From an uncultured Bacteroidota bacterium (GTDB lineage Bacteria > Bacteroidota > Bacteroidia > B-17B0 > Aurantibacillaceae), in assembly GCA_903923915.1 (NCBI GenBank), contig CAIXZI010000111.1, positions 1 through 5,714 of the forward strand: a DNA stretch of 5,714 nt, read 5' to 3'. How positions within the stretch are numbered: the stretch's first letter is position 1; the number at the start of each line of letters is the position of its first letter. Of this stretch, positions 1-5,714 are shown in pieces. Both the position numbers and the translations under genes were made by a program. The notes under the pieces are model-generated. The model was not told the origin of the DNA. It saw only the letters and a program-made list of their open reading frames with translations, and ran no database searches.

Positions 1-459
1 CACTTCTGGCTCACTCCAGCCTTTATCTGTTTTATGAGAAACAAAAATACTTAATGGTTTTTTACCCTTGCCTTTTGCTCTGTCTAAATCGGTTTTGCTT
101 ATAAATAATTGCTTGCCGTCTTTACTTATGCAAATAGGCCCATCGTTATACTTGGTGTTTGCTTCTGTAAAAGGCTTTAGTTTTTTGTAATTTACAGAAT
201 CTGTTTTTTCGGCATAAAACACATCAATTAACTCTTGATTGTTTTCTATGGTGTAATATTTAACACCAAAATCGTTATCACGGCCAGACGAGAAATATAA
301 CTTCTTATTAAACAAAAACGGACTAAAATCTGAACGCTTAGAATTGATAGATAAATTACGGATTTCATAACGAATAGAATCTTCGTATTGTGCTATGGAT
401 AAGGAATGTAGGCCAATAAGAAAAAATACATATATAATAAGTTTGTAACACTTTTTCAT
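1..459 (-). CDS. PD40 beta-propeller protein, probable OmpA-family T9SS accessory protein (3' end outside window)
   Basis: The 153 codons seen form the N-terminal part of an exported protein whose frame stays open to the left edge. Residues 1-23 are a signal peptide: MKK, a hydrophobic stretch (LIIYVFFLIGL), then SIA before Q24. Two WD40-like PD40 blades follow. The first has SDFSP at 43-47 leading into LYFSSGRD at 54-61. The second has NDGP at 105-108 leading into SKDGKQLFIS at 112-121. A typical inter-blade GWSEPEV closes the visible part. In Bacteroidota, proteins starting this way right after a PorP/SprF gene usually end in an OmpA-like peptidoglycan-binding domain; that end is not visible here, so the OmpA part is inferred. 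The P. gingivalis relative PorE has PD40 and OmpA domains and pairs with PorP, but begins with TPRs that are absent here. The ATG lies three bases past the previous stop, so the gene belongs to the same operon. It has no Shine-Dalgarno, only an AT-rich leader. Confidence 0.85.
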   Translation of the reverse strand, partial: MKKCYKLIIYVFFLIGLHSLSIAQYEDSIRYEIRNLSINSKRSDFSPFLFNKKLYFSSGRDNDFGVKYYTIENNQELIDVFYAEKTDSVNYKKLKPFTEANTKYNDGPICISKDGKQLFISKTDLDRAKGKGKKPLSIFVSHKTDKGWSEPEV

Positions 460-462
460 ATA

Positions 463-1347
463 TTAAAAATAGCGCGGGCTTTGCGGGTTTACCTTATAAC
501 TAAATTCGTACTTCAACATAATTTCATGAGAGCCTCTAACATACGTCGATAATTTGGATGTAGTTAAATCGTATGAATAACCAGCGCTAAATTGTTTGTT
601 TATGTTTACTGTAGCTAAAAATACCATCGCGTCGTTTGAACGGTATGAATAGCCAATGCCCAATATTTTAAAATAAACAACAGCATTTACATCAATTTCA
701 AAAGGCGAGTTATGAATGTATTTTGCTAAAATGGAAGGTTTAATTTTTACATTTTCTGATACCGCAAAAAGATAGCCCGCAGTGAGTAAGGCAGATTTAT
801 AAGTGGTTTTAGAAGTTGATATGGAAAACATATCTGGCGAAGATAAGCCTACATAAAATTTTTGTGCTTTGTAGTATAAGCCAAAACCGGTTTGAGGTAC
901 ATTTTGTGCGCTATATTGTCCTGTAAATACTTGGTCGCCGGGTGTAGTGGTTTGAATGGTGTTCCAATTATTTTTTATAAAGTTCATGCCCAGTTGCAAG
1001 CCAAATGATAAACTACTATTCTTTAAAAACAATCTGTAGGCACCCATCACATTTATTTTATTTTGAGTAGTAATGCCAAATTGGTCATTAGTAAACGTTA
1101 AACCAATATTTATTTTTTTATTTTTTAAAGGTGTGTGTAAGCTAAATGTGCTTGTTCTGGGCGCCCCATCAAAACCAACCCATTGATTGCGATTAACAAG
1201 TGTAGCACTAAGCACATCATTACTTCCGGCATATGCAGGGTTTATAAGTAAACTGTTAAACATATACTGACTATATAAATTATCGTGCTGGGCGTGTATA
1301 TTTAATGCACCTAAAAATGAAAACGCTATAATTAAAAGTTTTTTCAT
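463..1347 (-). CDS. PorP/SprF-family type IX secretion outer-membrane protein
   Basis: This is a 294-residue outer-membrane beta-barrel protein of the PorP/SprF family, about the family's usual length of 300. Residues 1-19 are a signal peptide ending HA before Q20. The family's N-terminal signature follows at once: YSQYMFN at 25-31 and INPAYAGS at 35-42, then NRNQWVGFDGAP. The rest alternates polar and hydrophobic residues as expected for strands. It closes with a GSHEIMLKYEFSYK segment and a C-terminal phenylalanine, as in many barrel proteins. In Flavobacterium johnsoniae, SprF is needed to secrete the adhesin SprB, and type B sorting domains generally depend on a PorP/SprF-like protein encoded next to the substrate. 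This protein is therefore inferred to be the dedicated partner of the adhesin just upstream. The start ATG overlaps the adhesin stop (ATGA, four bases), which suggests translational coupling. No gene symbol is given because these genomes carry many paralogues. Confidence 0.95.
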   Translation of the reverse strand: MKKLLIIAFSFLGALNIHAQHDNLYSQYMFNSLLINPAYAGSNDVLSATLVNRNQWVGFDGAPRTSTFSLHTPLKNKKINIGLTFTNDQFGITTQNKINVMGAYRLFLKNSSLSFGLQLGMNFIKNNWNTIQTTTPGDQVFTGQYSAQNVPQTGFGLYYKAQKFYVGLSSPDMFSISTSKTTYKSALLTAGYLFAVSENVKIKPSILAKYIHNSPFEIDVNAVVYFKILGIGYSYRSNDAMVFLATVNINKQFSAGYSYDLTTSKLSTYVRGSHEIMLKYEFSYKVNPQSPRYF

Positions 1348-4300
1348 TTTCTTTTCAGTATTACGTAACCTTTGAGATGACTTCTGTTTGGAATTTCTAA
1401 AGTGAAGAAATAAGTATCGTCACTCAAATCTTCGCCAGACAAGTTCTTGCCATTCCAATTGTTTTTATAATCGCCGTTATCGTAAACCAAATTTCCCCAA
1501 CGGTTAAACACATTTATTTTTACATTACTATATTCTTCTAATCCTTTTATTTCAAAATTGTCGTTTACGCCATCTCCATTAGGAGAGAAGCCGTTTGGAA
1601 TAAGTAAATCTTTTATAGTAATTGCAATATCATCAAAAGAAATAGGACACGCTCCATTTGAAATTGCCCACTGCAAAATAGTTTGCCCGCTTTGTAAATT
1701 AGTTATTTGTGTGTTTGCACTTGTATTGTTTATTATGTTTCCGCTTCCGCTAATAACAGACCAAGAGCCGGTTCCCACCAATGCAACATTTCCGTTTAAC
1801 GATAAGGAAGACGCATAAATAGAAGTATCTCTGCCTGCATTAGCAACAGTAGGCAAAACATCAACATTAACTTTAAGTGTATCTGTTGTTGTGCAACCAA
1901 AAGACGAAGTTGCATTTACTATGTATGTGCCCGCATTAGCAAGTGAAGCATTTGTGATAGTAGGATTTTGTAACAAAGATGTATATCCATTCGGACCACT
2001 CCAACTATATGTTACCCCGTTTGTAGAAGTATTTGCATGAAAATGTAAGGCTTGCCCCACACAAACAGATGAACTAACACTGGCTGTTACAACTGGTTTT
2101 GGATTTATGCTTACAGTAGTTGTAGCTATGTTTTTGCAAGCGTGTATGTCTGTACCTGTAACCGTATAAACCGTTGTTGTTATGGGTGATATTGCAATAG
2201 AAGGATTGGTAGCTAATGTACTCCATGTATATGTAGTTGCCCCATTTGCTGTTAATATGGCCATGCCTCCTGCGCAAATGGTTGCTGTATTAACACTAAT
2301 AATTGGCAAAGAATTTACCGTTACAGTGGTTGTAGCTATGTTTTTACAAGCATGTATATCTGTACCCATAACTGTATAAGGTGTTGTTGCAGATGGCGAG
2401 GTAGTAATAACAGCGCTTGTAGCCGATGTATTCCAGCTATATGTAGTTGCTCCGTTAGCAGTTAATATTGCAATACCTCCTGCACAAATAGTGGCACTGT
2501 TTACTGTTATGATTGGTAGAGGGTTTACAGTAATAGTTGCAGTTGCAGTATTTTTGCAAGAATTAGCATTTGTACCTGTAACGGTGTATGGTGTTGTTGT
2601 GGTTGGTGTTACAGTAATACTTGCATTTGTTGCAGATGTATTCCATGTGTATGTGCTTGCACCACTTGCTGTTAAAGTAGCTGTATTTCCTGCGCATACC
2701 GAAACACTATTTGCAGTTATGGTTGGCAAAGCATTTACTGTAACTGTTGTGGTGGCTGTGTTTTTGCAAGCATTAGCATTTGTGCCTGTAACAGTATATG
2801 GTGTTGTTGTGATTGGTGTTATAGTAATACTTGTATTTGTTGAAGATGTATTCCATGTATAAGTGTTAGCGCCGCTTGCTGTAAGCGTTGTTGTAACTCC
2901 TGCACAAATAGTAGCCGTGTTAACACTAATGATTGGTAAAGAGTTTACAATAACTGTTACTGTAGCTATGTTTTTACAATTATTTACATCAGTTCCTGTA
3001 ACTGTGTATGGTGTTGTGGTAGCTGGCGTTGTTGTAATAGTTGCAATTGTTGCTAATGTGTTCCATGTATAAGTTGCTGCTCCACTTGCTGTTAACGTAG
3101 CAGTATTTCCAATACAAATAGTAGCTGAGTTTACACTAATAGTGGGTAAATTATTTACAGTTACAGTTGTTGTTTTTGTTGATGAGCATCCGTTTGTAGT
3201 TGCACTCACAGTATAAAGTGTTGTAGTAGTAGGCGAGGTGGTAATACTTGCATTTGTAGCTAATGTATTCCATGTGTAAGTGGTTGCCCCACTTGCTGTT
3301 AATGTTGCTGTGCCTCCTGCGCAAATAGTTGCCGTGTTTACGCTAATGGTTGGTGCAGAGTTTACAGTTACAGTTGTTGTGGCAGAGTTTTTGCAATTAT
3401 TTGCATCTGTGCCTGTAACTGTGTAGGGTGTTGTAGAGGTTGGCAAAGTAGTAATACTATTGCTTATTACAGATGTATTCCATGTATAAGTAGTAGCACC
3501 ATTTGCAATTAAAGTAGCTGTACTTCCCGCACAAATAGAGGGGCTGTTTACTGTTATAGTTGGCAGTTGATTTACTTTTATACTTGTTGTTGCAGATGAT
3601 ACACAGCCACCAGATGTTGCCGTAACCGTGTAAGGTGTTGTTGTGGTTGGAGACGCATTAATTGTTGCGCCCGTAGCTAATGTATTCCATGTATAAGTAG
3701 TTGCGCCACTTGCTGTTAAAGTAGCTGTTCCTCCAACACAAATGGTGGCTGAGTTTACTGTTATAGTTAGTGTTGGATTAACGATTATTGTTGCGGTAGC
3801 TGATGACGAGCATCCGCCTAATTTACCCGTTACCGTATAAGTTGTTAATGATGAAGTGGTAGTTGTAACAACACTTCCGGTTGTGGCACTTAATCCTGTT
3901 GCCGGACTCCATGAATAAGTTGTTGCGCCGTTTGCGGTTAATGTTGCTGTACTTCCTGCACAAACGGAAGGAGAATTTACAGTTACGGTAGGTGTTGCAT
4001 TAACAGTTACGGTTGATGTAGCTGTTGTTGTACACGTTCCTTTTGTACCGGTAACCGTATAAATAGTTACGCCTGTACTTGGTGTAGCTGTTACTGTACT
4101 TCCTGTGGTGGCACTTAAACCGGGCGACCAGCTATAACTGGTTGAAGCACCGCTTGCTGTTAAGGTAGCCGTTGCACCGGCACAAATAGTCGGACTGTTT
4201 ACGCTTATTGCAACAGGCAATATGGTAAATTTAAATGTACCGTTTACCATGTTACAACCAGAACTAACCGAAGGTGTAAAACTATAGGTAACGGTATAAG

Positions 4301-5063
4301 TCCCCGCAGGTAATAGTGCTGGGTTTACAATGCTTTTTCCATTGTGAAAATCGGTAAAAGCAACACTGGCACTTGCAGGAGCTATACTATAAGAAGCTAT
4401 TCCAATATCGGTATTAGCCAATATAGAATCCATAAAACAATTGTTAGATAATATTAAACCAAATGATCTTACAGGAGCTAATGAATCTCCTGTCCAACAA
4501 TCTTGCAGCTGAACATTTGACATAAGCGGAAGTGCGCCGGTATAACAGAACTGAAAGTTGTGTTGTTGACTAGGATCTAAATATATTTTATCTATGTTCC
4601 ACGAGCCTGTAACCGGACCACCAGTACCGCCCACAGGAAATAGACAACTTGATGAAGGCCCTATGCAAAACAAATCTTTATTTCCTTCATAAAAAGTTTC
4701 AGTGGCTTCATTATAAAAATTAAAATCAAGGCCACTAATATTATACTGGCTTAAAACACAAGGTGTAACAATATCAGATGTATTGTCCGCCTTAATAAGA
4801 AAAGGGGCAGCGCCACAACTTAAGGTTAAATTATTGCTACTGCTTAGTAAAGTACCGCTTGTTGTATCTATGGCAAAAAAATCAACGGCACTACCGCTTG
4901 GGCAATTAGCAGATGACGTTGTTTTTAAATTGTTTTTTTGATTTTTATTTTCACGCACTTCTACCCCAACCCCTTTATTTGTTTGAGCTTTTAATGTACC
5001 GGCAATATAAAACAGTGCAAGTACCGTACTTAATAAATAGCGTATGTAAATTTGTTTAATCAA
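1344..5063 (-). CDS. Large T9SS-secreted adhesin-like protein with Ig-like repeats and type B (CHU_C) sorting domain
   Basis: This 1239-residue protein is probably a cell-surface or released adhesin. Residues 1-26 are a signal peptide (hydrophobic LLSTVLALFYIAG, cleavage after LKA before Q27). Residues 27-285 are an unassigned beta-rich region with nine cysteines. Residues 286-991 are ten Ig-like repeats of 69-74 residues, rich in Thr and Ser, each with two cysteines. Residues 992-1072 are a divergent PKD/Ig-like domain with YSW and a GTYIV segment. Residues 1073-1152 are another beta domain, starting VANAGRD. Residues 1153-1239 are the gliding-motility-associated C-terminal domain: IPNGFSPNGDGVNDNF at 1155-1170, VFNRWGNLVYD at 1185-1195, WNG, DTYFF, and a basic KRK end. 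That domain directs export by the T9SS, and known cases need a PorP/SprF partner, which is encoded next. The start is TTG: the frame has a stop five codons upstream and no in-frame ATG until residue 181, past the signal peptide. The ligand is unknown. Confidence 0.93.
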   Translation of the reverse strand: MIKQIYIRYLLSTVLALFYIAGTLKAQTNKGVGVEVRENKNQKNNLKTTSSANCPSGSAVDFFAIDTTSGTLLSSSNNLTLSCGAAPFLIKADNTSDIVTPCVLSQYNISGLDFNFYNEATETFYEGNKDLFCIGPSSSCLFPVGGTGGPVTGSWNIDKIYLDPSQQHNFQFCYTGALPLMSNVQLQDCWTGDSLAPVRSFGLILSNNCFMDSILANTDIGIASYSIAPASASVAFTDFHNGKSIVNPALLPAGTYTVTYSFTPSVSSGCNMVNGTFKFTILPVAISVNSPTICAGATATLTASGASTSYSWSPGLSATTGSTVTATPSTGVTIYTVTGTKGTCTTTATSTVTVNATPTVTVNSPSVCAGSTATLTANGATTYSWSPATGLSATTGSVVTTTTSSLTTYTVTGKLGGCSSSATATIIVNPTLTITVNSATICVGGTATLTASGATTYTWNTLATGATINASPTTTTPYTVTATSGGCVSSATTSIKVNQLPTITVNSPSICAGSTATLIANGATTYTWNTSVISNSITTLPTSTTPYTVTGTDANNCKNSATTTVTVNSAPTISVNTATICAGGTATLTASGATTYTWNTLATNASITTSPTTTTLYTVSATTNGCSSTKTTTVTVNNLPTISVNSATICIGNTATLTASGAATYTWNTLATIATITTTPATTTPYTVTGTDVNNCKNIATVTVIVNSLPIISVNTATICAGVTTTLTASGANTYTWNTSSTNTSITITPITTTPYTVTGTNANACKNTATTTVTVNALPTITANSVSVCAGNTATLTASGASTYTWNTSATNASITVTPTTTTPYTVTGTNANSCKNTATATITVNPLPIITVNSATICAGGIAILTANGATTYSWNTSATSAVITTSPSATTPYTVMGTDIHACKNIATTTVTVNSLPIISVNTATICAGGMAILTANGATTYTWSTLATNPSIAISPITTTVYTVTGTDIHACKNIATTTVSINPKPVVTASVSSSVCVGQALHFHANTSTNGVTYSWSGPNGYTSLLQNPTITNASLANAGTYIVNATSSFGCTTTDTLKVNVDVLPTVANAGRDTSIYASSLSLNGNVALVGTGSWSVISGSGNIINNTSANTQITNLQSGQTILQWAISNGACPISFDDIAITIKDLLIPNGFSPNGDGVNDNFEIKGLEEYSNVKINVFNRWGNLVYDNGDYKNNWNGKNLSGEDLSDDTYFFTLEIPNRSHLKGYVILKRK
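2091..4208 (-). repeat. Ten tandem Ig-like coding repeats (about 210 bp period)
   Basis: The array encodes residues 286-991 of the adhesin. Units 1 and 2 have 74 residues, units 3 and 5 have 69, and units 4 and 6-10 have exactly 70. The shared pattern is ISVNSATICAG at the start, LTASGA at 16-21, YTWNT, TTTPYTV, a second cysteine near 54-59, then ATTTVTVN and a proline linker. Both cysteines (position 9 and the later one) are present in all ten, suggesting one disulfide per domain. The later cysteine sits in a CKN context in units 4 and 6-10, and in a shorter GGC/NGC-type context in units 2, 3 and 5. Units 9 and 10 share DIHACKNIATTTV exactly, with synonymous differences in the DNA, pointing to duplication within the array. 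The repeats are in frame and contiguous with no spacers, so this is not a CRISPR array. Confidence 0.95.
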
Positions 5064-5086
5064 TGCAATATTATATCAACACCCAT
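5060..5086 (-). other. Possible 8-codon upstream ORF overlapping the adhesin start
   Basis: An ATG at 5086 opens a frame reading MGVDIILH. Its TGA stop (5062-5060) overlaps the TTG start of the adhesin (5063-5061) by two bases. The frame differs from that of the adhesin. It is the only ATG close to the adhesin start and would lie inside the transcript leader if the proposed promoter is right. It could couple initiation at the weak TTG to termination of the short frame. It is equally possible that such a short ORF occurs by chance, or that a sequence error has split a true ATG start from the adhesin. Confidence 0.2.
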
Positions 5087-5102
5087 TTTGGGAGTTAAGC
5101 AC

Positions 5103-5136
5103 TAAATTTAGTTAAAATAATGTAAGAAAAATGCAA
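5103..5136 (-). promoter_or_regulatory. Candidate Bacteroidota-type promoter of the adhesin operon
   Basis: On the minus strand, TTG at 5136-5134 is followed after 23 bases by TAAATTTA at 5110-5103. This matches the Bacteroidota sigma consensus (TTG, then TAnnTTTG near -7) in seven of eight positions of the -7 box; the spacing is at the long end of the accepted range. Transcription would begin near 5096-5098, leaving a leader of about 33 bases before the adhesin TTG. The region is AT-rich, so a chance match is quite possible. Confidence 0.35.
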
Positions 5137-5167
5137 AAAACGACAAAGTGCGCTTTTTGGAGTATAA

Positions 5168-5200
5168 GCTACAATATTTTAAGCCACAGGCTATTGTAAC
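5168..5200 (-). terminator. Stem-loop between the right-hand gene and the adhesin operon
   Basis: The transcript would contain GUUACAAUA and UAUUGUAGC as a nine-pair outer stem (one G-U), enclosing an inner GCC-UGU-GGC hairpin and a six-base unpaired side (UUAAAA). It begins 41 bases after the stop of the upstream gene and lies before the candidate promoter, the right place for a terminator. No U-run follows on either strand, so it is not a classical intrinsic terminator. It may instead be an RNA 3'-end stabiliser or a protein-binding site. Confidence 0.35.
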
Positions 5201-5241
5201 AGTCATATTTAAAGATTTGTGTATGTATAATAAGAACTATT

Positions 5242-5714
5242 CTAAGGCAAAACTTTATTAGCGGTATCTTTTTTTTCACTGTACCAATTATTGGCAACTT
5301 TTTGTAAATATGCTTTTTCAAAATCTTCTTTTTTACCCGATGTTACACCCCAACCTGTATCTTCAAAATTATCTTTAAAAAATTGCTCATTTATCTCCCC
5401 ATCCTTGGTTAAATAACCGCCAAAAATTTCTTTTAAAGCTATCTCGTGCAACTTAGCAAAACTTAATGGGTTATGTACATCTTTTTGATACATATTGCGG
5501 GGTAGATATACAGTAGCTCCTAAGAAAAAATACCATTTCTCACTTATTTTAGCTCCATATAAAAAGTGTAAATCCTCAGCGTTGCATGTTTTATATTTTT
5601 GACATTTACACATTAAACAAGTAACAAATCTATCTGAACTTTTATTAAAACAAATAAGAGAGTCTAATTGCCATGCGCCATTTTTCATAAATTCGGCACT
5701 TGGCAATTTATTGC
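5242..5714 (-). CDS. Hypothetical protein, C-terminal part (5' end outside window)
   Basis: The frame is open to the right edge, so the true start is probably outside. Inside the window the candidate starts are TTG at 5706 and ATG at 5688, and neither begins a signal peptide. About 157 codons are seen. Visible features are WQLDSLICFN, a cysteine cluster with spacing C-x2-C-x-C-x5-C (5584-5619), then LHFLYGAKI and KWYFFLGATVYLPR, which read like paired beta strands. Next are YQKDVHNPLSFAKLHEIALKE, GGYLTKDGEINEQFF, and a lysine-rich helical tail ending in NKVLP. The strong YQKD..NPLSF..LHEIA stretch looks like a conserved family block; I believe similar uncharacterised proteins occur in Bacteroidota but cannot name a family. 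A 178-base gap with a stem-loop separates it from the adhesin, so it is likely a separate transcription unit. No function is assigned. Confidence 0.75.
   Translation of the reverse strand, partial: NKLPSAEFMKNGAWQLDSLICFNKSSDRFVTCLMCKCQKYKTCNAEDLHFLYGAKISEKWYFFLGATVYLPRNMYQKDVHNPLSFAKLHEIALKEIFGGYLTKDGEINEQFFKDNFEDTGWGVTSGKKEDFEKAYLQKVANNWYSEKKDTANKVLP

Noticed and set aside
1558..1818. Plus-strand ORF of 86 codons
   Set aside because: It lies antisense to the C-terminal domains of the adhesin, whose minus-strand reading has clear domain motifs.
2074..2277. Minus-strand ORF of 67 codons in another frame
   Set aside because: It is wholly inside the adhesin gene and its product is composition-biased with no recognisable domain.
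2182..3072. Run of plus-strand open frames (2182-2379, 2491-2862, 2863-3072)
   Set aside because: They lie opposite the adhesin repeats, recur with the 210-base period, and encode Val-rich low-complexity products. They are antisense shadows of Thr/Val codons, not genes.
2091..4208. Regular repeats as a CRISPR array
   Set aside because: The period is about 210 bases, the units are in-frame coding sequence, and there are no unique spacers between short identical repeats.
5064..5077. TATAAT on the minus strand just before the adhesin start as a sigma70-type -10 box
   Set aside because: It lies about 7 bases from the start codon, leaving almost no leader, and Bacteroidota promoters do not follow the TTGACA/TATAAT consensus. 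It fits better as AT-rich leader sequence.

Overview
The window comes from an AT-rich member of the Bacteroidota. This rests on three features: a C-terminal domain of the gliding-motility-associated (CHU_C, type B) sorting family, a PorP/SprF-family outer-membrane protein, and a PD40-repeat lipid-free exported protein. All three are hallmarks of the type IX secretion system (T9SS) and are essentially confined to this phylum. Translation starts lack recognisable Shine-Dalgarno sequences, which also fits the phylum.

All genes lie on the minus strand and read right to left. At the right edge (5242-5714) is the 3' part of an unrecognised gene that runs out of the window. A 178-base gap follows, holding a stem-loop and a plausible Bacteroidota-type promoter. 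Next is a large secreted adhesin-like protein of 1239 residues (1344-5063). It has a signal peptide, a cysteine-bearing N-terminal region, ten Ig-like tandem repeats of 69-74 residues, two more beta-rich domains, and the type B T9SS sorting domain. Its stop codon overlaps the start of a PorP/SprF-family gene by four bases (463-1347). Three bases beyond that gene's stop begins a PD40 beta-propeller protein (1-459), cut by the left edge, which probably carries an OmpA-like peptidoglycan-binding domain outside the window.

The three left-hand genes look like one transcription and translation unit. The adhesin is exported by Sec, crosses the outer membrane through the T9SS using its C-terminal signal, and is probably received by its own dedicated PorP/SprF partner. 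The PD40 protein may tie that outer-membrane protein to the cell wall. This is a known type of cassette, not a new system. The less ordinary points are the adhesin's forced TTG start, with a tiny upstream ORF overlapping it, its unassigned cysteine-rich head region, and the internal structure of the repeat array.
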